12,259 bases of DNA, taken from the NCBI GenBank assembly GCA_964541695.1, contig CAZIRB010000073.1, positions 1 to 12,259 of the forward strand, given 5' to 3'. Below, piece by piece: positions 1-5,652 of this stretch (positions are counted from its first letter, which is position 1; each line of letters begins with the position of its first letter). Below the pieces are notes generated by a model. It was not told the DNA's origin, made no database searches, and saw only the letters and a program-made list of their open reading frames with translations. The translations under genes were made by a program, and so were the position numbers. Origin of the DNA: CAZKGE01 sp964541695. GTDB lineage: Bacteria > Bacillota > Clostridia > Christensenellales > CAG-138.

Positions 1-433
1 CGTCCGCGGGCGTGTGCACGCCGAGATACATGCGCGAGAACCCGACGAGCGCGACGAAGGCGATGCAAAGGCTGCGCAACAGGCTGTTTTTCGTTACGCG
101 CGCGACGCCGCCGTACAGCCCCGCCGCGGTCTGCGTGTGCCCGCTCGGGAACGAATAGCCGGTGGCCTGCGTCCGCGCGCGCTCCACGATTGTGAACGCA
201 GGATCGCGCACCCACGGCCGCGGCACGCAGAACAGGAGCTTGAGAAACTGGTTGACGACGTTGCCGATCACGCCGACGAACAGCAGATAATAGCCCTTCT
301 TTTTATCGACGCACCACAGCGCGATCATCGATACGACAAGAAACAGCGTCTCCTCGCCGAACGCGGTAATCGACGCAAACAGCGCGTCGCAAAGCGCGTT
401 GCGGCCGGCTTCGAGCAGGCGTAAAAAATCCAT
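1..433 (-). CDS. PAP2-family membrane phosphatase (3' end beyond left edge)
   Basis: Reading the minus strand from the ATG at 433 gives 144 residues with no stop before the window edge. All three signatures of the type 2 phosphatidic acid phosphatase superfamily are visible and correctly spaced: K65-x6-R72-P73, P96-S-G-H99, and S133-R134-x5-H140-x3-D144. His99 and His140 are the expected catalytic pair, with Asp144 assisting. Hydrophobic stretches near residues 29-40, 48-62 and 118-133 fit a polytopic membrane protein. Family members remove phosphate from lipid phosphates such as phosphatidate, phosphatidylglycerol phosphate or undecaprenyl pyrophosphate; the substrate cannot be told from sequence. 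A GGGGGT Shine-Dalgarno-like run lies just upstream of the start. The divergent neighbour is a wall hydrolase, which mildly favours an envelope role such as undecaprenyl pyrophosphate recycling. The family call is firm; the substrate is inference. Confidence 0.9.
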   Translation of the reverse strand, partial: MDFLRLLEAGRNALCDALFASITAFGEETLFLVVSMIALWCVDKKKGYYLLFVGVIGNVVNQFLKLLFCVPRPWVRDPAFTIVERARTQATGYSFPSGHTQTAAGLYGGVARVTKNSLLRSLCIAFVALVGFSRMYLGVHTPAD

Positions 434-497
434 TGCGCACCCCCAGTCACAAGATAATTTCAGTATAGCATATATTGCTGTATCGGGAGGGGACGAT
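434..497. promoter_or_regulatory. Divergent intergenic region with extended -10 for the phosphatase
   Basis: This AT-rich gap lies between two divergent genes. On the minus strand, 470-462 reads TGC-TATACT, an extended -10 (TGnTATAAT type) about 30 bases before the phosphatase ATG; no good -35 is visible. On the plus strand TATATT at 471-476 could be a -10 for the hydrolase, with a weak TCACAA at 447-452. The plus-strand Shine-Dalgarno GGGAGGGG at 485-492 fixes the ATG at 498 as the start of the next gene. Confidence 0.45.
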
Positions 498-1391
498 ATG
501 GCTTATTTACCGCTGCTGAAATACGGCAGCACAGGCGAAACGGTTTTATATCTGAAGGAATCGCTGTACGCGCTCGGGTATTTTGCGGACGACGAGAAGA
601 CGCTGACGAGCGACCGCGTCGATTCGCGCACGGTGGTCGCAATCCGCGCGTTCCAGGCCGAGCACAAGGACACGAGCGGCGTGCCGCTCGTCGTCGACGG
701 CATCGTCGGCAAAAAGACCTGGGGCGCGCTCGAACAGGCGCTCTCCGAGACGATCGTATATGAGCTGCCCGGCAACATCGGGGACGAGGCGAAGGCGGCG
801 ATTCTGCCGGCGCTGACGCGCGTGCGGCCCGTGCGGCGCGAGATCGTGCTGCACGCGCTCAAGTACGCGTTCGATGCGGACGTAGGCGGGAGCCTGTATC
901 CGCTCAGCCTGTACATCCGCGGGGAGAACCTGTATAACGTCAAGCTCCAGCAGGTCGTGATCACGAAGGCGCGCATCATCGCAGGCGCGAAGGCGCAGCC
1001 ACAGTATTACAGCGGCGGGCGCATGCAGATGATGCTCGCGGCGGTGTCGGAAGACCCGTCCATATCGGGCGCGGACTGCTCCGGCGGTATCGTGGGGCTG
1101 TTGCGCAAGCACAAGCTCGTCAAGCCGACGTTCGACGCCACGGCAAACCAGCTCTGCGGCGGCAAATACGGCGGCCGTATTTCCAAGAGCGCGCTGCTGC
1201 CGGGCGATTTCGTCGGCCGCTCTGGTCACATCGGCCTGTATGCGGGCGGCGGCTACGCCGTGGAGTGGATGGGCGGCGCGTACGGCTGTCAACTGACCAA
1301 GATCAGCGCGCGAGAGGGATATAACTTTGTGACGAGAAAAATGTCCAAGAAAAGCGCGTGGACGAAATTTGTGCGCGTCAATCTGTACTAA
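498..1391 (+). CDS. Peptidoglycan-binding domain plus NlpC/P60-like cysteine hydrolase
   Basis: The protein has 297 residues. Residues 6-82 form a PG_binding_1 domain: LKYGSTGETV opens it, followed by the YLKESLYALGYF helix, the AIRAFQAEH repeat and the VDGIVGKKTWGALEQAL end. The C-terminal part (about 175-275) looks like an NlpC/P60 papain-fold peptidase: ADCSGG with presumed nucleophile Cys194, LLPGDFVG at 233-240, and GHIGLYAGGGYAVEW with presumed catalytic His244. Such enzymes cleave peptide stems of peptidoglycan. There is no signal peptide or membrane segment, which is unusual for a secreted wall enzyme and recalls phage-type endolysins or spore-associated hydrolases. Residues 90-170 match nothing I recognise. 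An upstream in-frame extension to 399 is open but lacks a ribosome site; GGGAGGGG supports the ATG at 498. The domain calls are good; the exact bond cleaved is unknown. Confidence 0.85.
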   Translation: MAYLPLLKYGSTGETVLYLKESLYALGYFADDEKTLTSDRVDSRTVVAIRAFQAEHKDTSGVPLVVDGIVGKKTWGALEQALSETIVYELPGNIGDEAKAAILPALTRVRPVRREIVLHALKYAFDADVGGSLYPLSLYIRGENLYNVKLQQVVITKARIIAGAKAQPQYYSGGRMQMMLAAVSEDPSISGADCSGGIVGLLRKHKLVKPTFDATANQLCGGKYGGRISKSALLPGDFVGRSGHIGLYAGGGYAVEWMGGAYGCQLTKISAREGYNFVTRKMSKKSAWTKFVRVNLY

Positions 1392-1409
1392 ACGGGGACC
1401 CCATCAATC

Positions 1410-1438
1410 GCGCGGCGCCGGACGATTGGGCGCCGCGC
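1410..1438 (+). terminator. GC-rich hairpin after the hydrolase gene
   Basis: A perfect 10-bp stem (1410-1419 with 1429-1438, GCGCGGCGCC/GGCGCCGCGC) encloses a 9-base loop and starts 18 bases after the hydrolase stop. No T-run follows on either strand, so it is not a textbook intrinsic terminator. It may still halt transcription or protect the 3' end of the message. Confidence 0.5.
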
Positions 1439-1780
1439 AATGAAACGTAGTGGCCGCCGCGAAGGCGATTCTCACGCCTGCAGCGGCCGCTGTAAGCTTA
1501 GGCGGGCAAATATGCGTCTCGCCGCCGCGCCAGTGTTTGTCTGCGGCCGCCGCCGGTTTGCGCGGGCAAAGGCGAGGCTGCTGCGCCGAACCCGGCTTGT
1601 AGCCATGCCGATAATCGGCTGCGATTGCCGCCCGGTTTGGACGCGTAAACGCGACCTGCTTTTGCACGGGCGGTCGTTCTCGGTCGCCGTCCGGTTTGGG
1701 ATAGGCATGCACGCGGCCCGCCGCCGCACTCGGCGATCGTTTTGATGCTCCGCCGGCAGATTATTTCCTAAAATTCTTTT
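1439..1780. other. Gene-poor stretch with degenerate direct repeats
   Basis: About 340 bases between the hydrolase hairpin and the msrA 3' element. Open frames exist on both strands (1440-1745 plus; 1404-1712 and 1472-1729 minus), but none has a ribosome site, and their Arg/Ala/Pro-rich products match no family I know. The DNA contains similar blocks beginning at about 1541, 1619 and 1682, each centred on a GCCGnCCGGTTTG core. The first two continue with related CGCGnnnAAA-nGCGAnnCTGCT sequence. A 6-1-6 palindrome, GCCGAT-A-ATCGGC, lies at 1607-1619. This could be a decayed repeat array or a gene remnant; I cannot support a coding call. Confidence 0.4.
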
Positions 1781-1834
1781 GCTTCTTTAATAAGAAAAGA
1801 AGCGGGGGCACGAGGGCGGAGCCCTCGTTTCCCT
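1781..1834 (-). repeat. REP-like palindromic element, likely terminator of msrA
   Basis: Two adjacent hairpins lie just past the msrA stop. One is 1811-1817/1821-1827 (CGAGGGC, 3-base loop); the other is 1781-1788/1796-1803 (GCTTCTTT/AAAGAAGC, 7-base loop). Read on the minus strand, the order is GGGAA, GC hairpin, TGCCCCCG, AT-rich hairpin, and then AAAAGAATTTT. The first half resembles the two units at 8038-8294, which share the GGAA lead, a Y-rich loop between CGAGGG-type arms, and a C-rich tail. It is therefore probably a member of a dispersed intergenic repeat family that may also terminate msrA. Confidence 0.55.
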
Positions 1835-1855
1835 CTGCGCGCACGGCCTAGACGC

Positions 1856-2374
1856 CTACTGCAGCCGCTTGACCTTTGCGGCGAGGCGCACGAACTCGGA
1901 GAGCCCGATGTGGCAATAGCCGGACGGGTTTTTCTCGAGATATTTCTGGTGATACTCCTCCGCGCGGCAGTAGTTGAGAAGCGGCAGCGCCTCGATCGCG
2001 AGCGGGCGGTTAAATTGTGCGGCAAGTGTACCAAGCGCGGCGTCGATCGCGCTTTTTTGCGCCGCGTCCGCGTAGTAGATGCCGGTGCGGTACTGCGTGC
2101 CGACGTCGTTGCCCTGCCGGTTGACGGTGAGCGGGTCGATCGCGTCGAAAAACAGCGTCAAAAGCTCGGTAAGCGGCAGCCGATCGGCGTCGAACTCGAC
2201 GCGCACGGTCTCGGCGTGGCCGGTGTCCTCGCGGCAGACCTGCTCGTATGTGACGGTCTCGCGCTTGCCGTTAATGTAGCCGACTTCGGTGGAGAGCACG
2301 CCGGGAATGAGAGAAATGTACTTCTCCGTGCCCCAGAAGCAGCCGCCCGCCAGATAGATGGTCTCTTTTTTCAT
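1856..2374 (-). CDS. msrA: Peptide-methionine (S)-S-oxide reductase MsrA
   Basis: The 172-residue protein is full length for the family. It reduces methionine-S-sulfoxide in proteins and as the free amino acid in the cytoplasm, using thioredoxin. The N-terminal catalytic motif GGCFWGTE places the nucleophile at Cys12. Further family blocks follow: QVCREDTGHAETV, DPLTVNRQGNDVGTQYRT (81-97) and EEYHQKYLEKNPSGYCHI (139-156). Cys136 or Cys154 is the probable resolving cysteine. The ATG is preceded by GAGGAG nine bases upstream on the minus strand. There is no fused MsrB domain, and no msrB is nearby. The gene stands alone: a palindromic element follows its stop and a tandem repeat lies upstream. 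Identification is very secure. Confidence 0.97.
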   Translation of the reverse strand: MKKETIYLAGGCFWGTEKYISLIPGVLSTEVGYINGKRETVTYEQVCREDTGHAETVRVEFDADRLPLTELLTLFFDAIDPLTVNRQGNDVGTQYRTGIYYADAAQKSAIDAALGTLAAQFNRPLAIEALPLLNYCRAEEYHQKYLEKNPSGYCHIGLSEFVRLAAKVKRLQ

Positions 2375-2393
2375 CGTAATTTACTCCTCAAAA

Positions 2394-2420
2394 ATCGCAA
2401 TGATATCGCAATGATATCGC
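2394..2420 (-). repeat. 11-bp tandem repeat in the msrA upstream region
   Basis: The 11-mer ATCGCAATGAT occurs twice head to tail (2394-2404, 2405-2415) and is followed by a partial third copy ATCGC (2416-2420). On the minus strand each unit presents TATCAT, a fair -10 hexamer, 20-40 bases before the msrA start. The repeat could duplicate a promoter element or a binding site, or be a slippage product. Confidence 0.6.
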
Positions 2421-2470
2421 GCGCCGGCGCTTTTTACTTTTCCCGCTCCGTACAGAGCACCGCCGTGCGC

Positions 2471-3364
2471 TCACGGTTTGCCGTCGCCGCGCGCCTCGTC
2501 TTCCGTTATATCTTCTATATCATTGGCGCCTTCGTCATCTTCGCCCGCGTTTTCCTCGCTCTCGTCAACGCCGTCCCCATCCTCGTCCGAATCCGATCCG
2601 CCGCTTCCGTCGTCGGGCTCATCCGCGCCGCCCGCGCCTTCCTCCGCGTTTTCCGCATCCTCGTCTGCATCCGCCTCCGGCGCGTCGCCGCGCGAGCGCA
2701 CGATATAGTAGACCAGCAGCAGCGACATCATGGCGAGGACGCCGAGCGCGACGAGCATTGCCACGCCGAACAGCTGCGGCGTCGCGAGGATCAGCCGGAA
2801 CAGCATGTTGACGGACAGCGCGTAGAACAGGTACCGGGGTTTTCCAAACAGCAGAAGCTGCGCCGCCATGACCGAGAGCGCGATGTACAGCGGCAGCTCC
2901 AGCGGAAGCTGCAACCCGGTCGCGAGAATCTCAAGCTCGGAACCGGTGAACAGCATGCTCTTTGTGGCAAGCAGGTCCGAGAGCTGGCCCGCCACGGTCG
3001 CAAGCGCCAGAAAGCACCAGTACCCCGCGCCGAACGCGGCGGCGTCGCGGCGGCGCAGGCGCTTCCGGAAGCCCAGGCCGAGCACGAGCAGAAACAGCAG
3101 CGTCTCGTACAGCGCGACGAACGCGATCCCGATGGGGATCTGCACGATCAGCGCGGCGGAAACGCCGTTTTTGGTCAAAAGCTGCATGACCGTCCCGTAG
3201 GCCAAATCGAACAGCAGGTATTGGCCGACAAAGCAGGCGCACGCGCCCAAAAGCATGGGGAACAGCAGCCGGTCGCGCTTGAGCGCGACGGTAAGGACCG
3301 CGGCGGCGGCCACAAGCAGCAGCATGCCGATCGAGACAAAAAAGGCGAGCATCTGTCCGGACAA
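2471..3364 (-). CDS. Polytopic membrane protein, possibly YhfC-like, with acidic C-terminal tail
   Basis: I choose the TTG at 3364 as start: AAAGGGGGA lies 6 bases before it, and the ATG at 3397 directly abuts a TATACT -10, so it is probably not in the message. The protein is then 297 residues. Roughly seven hydrophobic segments appear at about 5-28, 33-54, 69-97, 108-130, 157-174, 177-195 and 199-222. A soluble tail follows (227-297) in which 33 of 71 residues are Asp or Glu and only two are basic. The layout, and the ALYETLLF...RKRLRRRDAAAFGAGYWC segment, recall the YhfC family of presumed intramembrane metalloproteases. If so, the usual Glu-Glu and His-Gly pattern is altered here. This relation is tentative. 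Molecular function is unknown; the gene is divergent from the E2-fold gene. Confidence 0.75.
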   Translation of the reverse strand: MSGQMLAFFVSIGMLLLVAAAAVLTVALKRDRLLFPMLLGACACFVGQYLLFDLAYGTVMQLLTKNGVSAALIVQIPIGIAFVALYETLLFLLVLGLGFRKRLRRRDAAAFGAGYWCFLALATVAGQLSDLLATKSMLFTGSELEILATGLQLPLELPLYIALSVMAAQLLLFGKPRYLFYALSVNMLFRLILATPQLFGVAMLVALGVLAMMSLLLVYYIVRSRGDAPEADADEDAENAEEGAGGADEPDDGSGGSDSDEDGDGVDESEENAGEDDEGANDIEDITEDEARGDGKP

Positions 3365-3397
3365 AGCGAGTCCCCCTTTTTTTCGTCGTATACGCAT

Positions 3398-3424
3398 AGT
3401 ATACCATGTTTGACCGGCAAGCAA
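3398..3424 (-). promoter_or_regulatory. Promoter of the acidic-tailed membrane protein
   Basis: On the minus strand TATACT (3403-3398) is a near-consensus -10. TTGCTT (3424-3419) lies upstream with a short 15-base spacer; TTTTGC at 3426-3421 would give 17. Transcription should begin near 3390, inside the open frame upstream of the TTG, which argues for the TTG start. Confidence 0.55.
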
Positions 3425-3433
3425 AATCTTGCC
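3416..3433. promoter_or_regulatory. Palindrome between back-to-back -35 elements
   Basis: A perfect 6-bp inverted repeat, GGCAAG-CAAAAT-CTTGCC, covers 3416-3421 and 3428-3433. Its left arm overlaps the leftward -35 (3419-3424) and its right arm the rightward -35 (3429-3434). This is a plausible operator for joint control of the two divergent genes. Confidence 0.4.
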
Positions 3434-3457
3434 AGTGATGAAAAAATGCTGTATTGT
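3429..3457 (+). promoter_or_regulatory. Promoter of the E2-fold acyltransferase-like gene
   Basis: TTGCCA (3429-3434) and TATTGT (3452-3457) are separated by 17 bases. Transcription would start near 3464, about 30 bases before the ATG at 3494, leaving room for the AAAGGAG ribosome site at 3480-3486. Confidence 0.6.
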
Positions 3458-3493
3458 TAATCCAATATTCGTGCAGACGAAAGGAGCGTTCCC

Positions 3494-4330
3494 ATGCGCA
3501 AGGACGGACGCAGACTCAAGAATACCGATCCCATGTACACCGTCATGCCCTATATACTGGACAAGCGGTACGACGCCATGAACATGATCGAGCTGGACAT
3601 CCCGATCGCGCCGATTCAGGCGTATTTAAACCGCAAGCGCAAGGAGGGGTACGCCATGTCGCACCTCGGCGTCGTGCTGGCGGCCTATGTGCGCGCGGCG
3701 GCGGAGTTCGACCAGCTTAACCGCTTCATCGTCAACAAGCGCATCTACCAGCGCAACGAGTTTCCGATCAGCATGGTCGTGCTCAAGCCCGGCGAGACCG
3801 AGGGCACGATGAACAAGATGTATTTTGAGATGACGGACACGATCTACGACGTGCACCGCCGGATGGACGAGTACATCGACACGAACAGGAAGCCCGGGGA
3901 CACGAACAGCACCGACGCGATGATCCGCACGCTCCTCGGGATACCGGGGCTGTGCAACGTCGGCGTCGCGCTGTTTAAGTGGATGGACAAGTACGGCCTT
4001 CTGCCCAAGTCCGTGATTCAGGCCAGCCCGTTCCACACGAGCCTGTGCATCTCGAACCTGGCCAGCATCCGCACGAACCACATCTATCACCACTGCTACG
4101 AGTTCGGCACGACGAGCATATTCATCACGCTTGGCAACATGCGCGAGGTGCCCAAGCGTGTCAAGGGCGAGATCGTGTTCGAGCGCTGCCTGCCGCTCGG
4201 CGTCGTGATGGACGAGCGGATCTGCTCCGGCAGCTATTTTGCGGCGGTGTTCACCAGGCTCAAACAGTATTTTGCCGACCCGGCGCTGCTCGAAATGCCG
4301 CCCGCGGTGGTCAACACGGTGCTTGGCTGA
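3494..4330 (+). CDS. Stand-alone 2-oxo-acid dehydrogenase E2/CAT-fold protein, catalytic residues changed
   Basis: The protein has 278 residues and resembles the C-terminal acyltransferase domain of E2 subunits (chloramphenicol acetyltransferase fold). There is no lipoyl or peripheral-subunit-binding domain. Matching blocks are the SHLGVVLAAYVRAAAEFDQLNRF helix (56-78), ICISNLAS-like strand (184-191), TTSIFITLGN (206-215), and the end segment LPLGVVMDERICSGSYFAAV (233-252) followed by LKQYFADPALL. In active E2 enzymes the last segment carries DHRxxDG; here it reads D240-E-R-I-C-S-G246, so both catalytic His and Asp positions appear replaced (Glu241, Ser245). It may be a non-acetylating binding protein or use another chemistry. 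No E1, E3 or lipoylation gene is nearby. AAAGGAG supports the ATG at 3494, and a terminator follows. The fold call is good; function is unknown. Confidence 0.8.
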   Translation: MRKDGRRLKNTDPMYTVMPYILDKRYDAMNMIELDIPIAPIQAYLNRKRKEGYAMSHLGVVLAAYVRAAAEFDQLNRFIVNKRIYQRNEFPISMVVLKPGETEGTMNKMYFEMTDTIYDVHRRMDEYIDTNRKPGDTNSTDAMIRTLLGIPGLCNVGVALFKWMDKYGLLPKSVIQASPFHTSLCISNLASIRTNHIYHHCYEFGTTSIFITLGNMREVPKRVKGEIVFERCLPLGVVMDERICSGSYFAAVFTRLKQYFADPALLEMPPAVVNTVLG

Positions 4331-4339
4331 GCCGGAAAC

Positions 4340-4380
4340 GGAACGATTGCGCGGCGCGTCCGGCCGCGCTTTTTCGTTCC
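4340..4380 (+). terminator. Intrinsic terminator of the E2-fold gene
   Basis: Stem GCGCGGC (4349-4355) pairs with GCCGCGC (4363-4369) around a 7-base loop and is followed by TTTTT (4370-4374). Flanking GGAACG (4340-4345) and CGTTCC (4375-4380) can also pair. It begins 10 bases after the stop codon and separates this gene from the next operon. Confidence 0.8.
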
Positions 4381-4419
4381 CGTCCGCGGCAAAGCGAGCG
4401 GCGGGCCTTATTTGTAACG

Positions 4420-4448
4420 TTGCATTGCGTTGATAAATGCAATAAAAT
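4420..4448 (+). promoter_or_regulatory. Promoter with overlapping operator-like inverted repeat
   Basis: TTGCAT (4420-4425) and TAAAAT (4443-4448) have an ideal 17-base spacer. A perfect inverted repeat, TTGCATT (4420-4426) and AATGCAA (4436-4442) with a 9-base centre, covers the -35 and the right of the spacer. A repressor bound there would block RNA polymerase. Start of transcription is expected near 4455, about 30 bases before the ATG at 4485. Confidence 0.65.
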
Positions 4449-4484
4449 TGAACCAAAGCTATTCTGACCCCGCAGGAGGTGTAT

Positions 4485-5636
4485 ATGCAACTGTTCTATC
4501 AAGTCCTGATCGTCCTTTTGATGGTGTTCAGCCCCCGGGTCATGATTCTGCTCTCCAAACGGTATCGGTTTTTCAACCTGCTCGGCCCCGTGTTTTTATG
4601 CTATCTGCTCGGCTTCATCCTCGGCCAGTTTTTGCCCGAGAAGTCGCTGGCCATGACGATTGCGGAGATCCTCGTGCCGATCGCGATCCCGCTCGTGCTG
4701 TTCTCGGCGGACCTGAAATCGGTCCGGCGGCTCGCCAGGCCCACGCTGCTATCGTACCTGCTCTTGGCCGTTACGGTGTGCGTGGTCGCGTCGGTCGCGT
4801 TCTTTATGTTCCGTGCGGTTCTGCCGAACGCGGCCGCGTACGCGGGCATGGCCATCGGCGTGTACGTCGGCGGCACACCGAACCTGATCGCGGTCGGGCT
4901 TGCGCTCGGCGTCGAACAGAGCGAGATCGTGCTGGCCAACACCGTGGACATGATCGTGGGTGGCGTATACTTCCTGCTGCTGATCTCCGTCGTCCCGCCG
5001 CTTGTGCATAAGTATATGAAGAAGTTCGAGGCCGCGCCGATAAAAAATGACGAGCTCGCGCAGCGGCTGCAGTCCGACTATGTGCCCGAGAAGACCCGGT
5101 TCGGTATCAAAACGCTGCTTGTCCGCCTGCCCGCGATCGGCATGGCACTGCTTGCGCTCGGGCTGGCGGTGGGGCTCGCGCTTCTGATCACGGGCGAGCT
5201 GAACGTGATCGTGATCATGCTCGTCGTGACCACCTGCGGCATCGGCTTCTCGTTCATCAAAAAGATCCGCGAGTGCCCCGGCTCGTTCTCGGCGGGGCAG
5301 TACCTGATCTATATGTTCTCGTTCGGCATCGGGCTCTCGTTCGACGTCTCGAACATCACGGTCCAGATGCTGTATATGCTCGCGATGTTCGCGTTCTCGC
5401 AATTCGTTGCGGTCGTCATCCATCTGTTCCTTGCCAAGCTCTGCGGCATCGACGGCGACACCGCGGTTATCACGTCCACGGCCGGCATATTCGGTCCGGC
5501 GTTCATCGTGCCGACGGCGGACGCGCTGCGCAACAAGGAGGTCGTGCTGCCGGGCCTGATCTGCGGCATACTCGGCTACGCGATCGGCAATTATCTTGGT
5601 ATCGGCGTCTCGCTTTTATTGCTGCTGACGCATTGA
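4485..5636 (+). CDS. DUF819 (YjcL-like) integral membrane transporter
   Basis: The 383-residue protein has about ten hydrophobic segments. It carries hallmark stretches of the DUF819 family: GPVFLCYLLGFILGQF (34-49), IPLVLFSADLKSVRRLARP (68-86), AIGVYVGGTPNLIAVGLALG (123-142), DMIVGGVYF (155-163), and in the second half GIFGPAFIVPTADALRNKE (334-352) with LPGLICGILGYAIGNYLG (355-372). The two halves look like inverted-repeat related units, each with a Gly/Pro-rich break as in secondary transporters. A hydrophilic loop spans about 178-207. No substrate is established for the family to my knowledge. AGGAGG (4474-4479), five bases before the ATG at 4485, fixes the start; an in-frame GTG at 4479 lies within that site. 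It heads a three-gene operon with a sugar kinase and an amino-acid racemase, so it may import a substrate for one of them. Confidence 0.85.
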   Translation: MQLFYQVLIVLLMVFSPRVMILLSKRYRFFNLLGPVFLCYLLGFILGQFLPEKSLAMTIAEILVPIAIPLVLFSADLKSVRRLARPTLLSYLLLAVTVCVVASVAFFMFRAVLPNAAAYAGMAIGVYVGGTPNLIAVGLALGVEQSEIVLANTVDMIVGGVYFLLLISVVPPLVHKYMKKFEAAPIKNDELAQRLQSDYVPEKTRFGIKTLLVRLPAIGMALLALGLAVGLALLITGELNVIVIMLVVTTCGIGFSFIKKIRECPGSFSAGQYLIYMFSFGIGLSFDVSNITVQMLYMLAMFAFSQFVAVVIHLFLAKLCGIDGDTAVITSTAGIFGPAFIVPTADALRNKEVVLPGLICGILGYAIGNYLGIGVSLLLLLTH

Positions 5637-5652
5637 CGCGGGAGGTGTTTCC

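Noticed and set aside
1411..1740. CRISPR array
   Set aside because: The repeats are imperfect and irregularly spaced, with no conserved repeat-spacer pattern and no cas genes.
1440..1745. Plus-strand open frame of 101 codons, and minus-strand frames at 1404-1712 and 1472-1729
   Set aside because: None has a ribosome site, the products are Arg/Ala/Pro-rich without a family match, and the frames can be explained by high GC content and repeats.
2421..2435. GCGCCGGCGC followed by TTTTT as a plus-strand terminator
   Set aside because: The palindrome leaves a stem of only about three pairs with a hairpin loop, and no plus-strand gene ends there.
1910..3460. Long plus-strand open frame of 516 codons antisense to msrA and the membrane protein gene
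   Set aside because: It is antisense to two clear genes and its product is Arg/His/Gln-rich low-complexity sequence, as expected from an antisense frame in GC-rich DNA.
4413..4426. Possible catabolite-response element TGTAACGTTGCA upstream of the DUF819 operon
   Set aside because: It is shorter than the cre consensus (TGnAAnCGnTnnCA) and lacks its spacing; the 7-9-7 repeat is the stronger signal.
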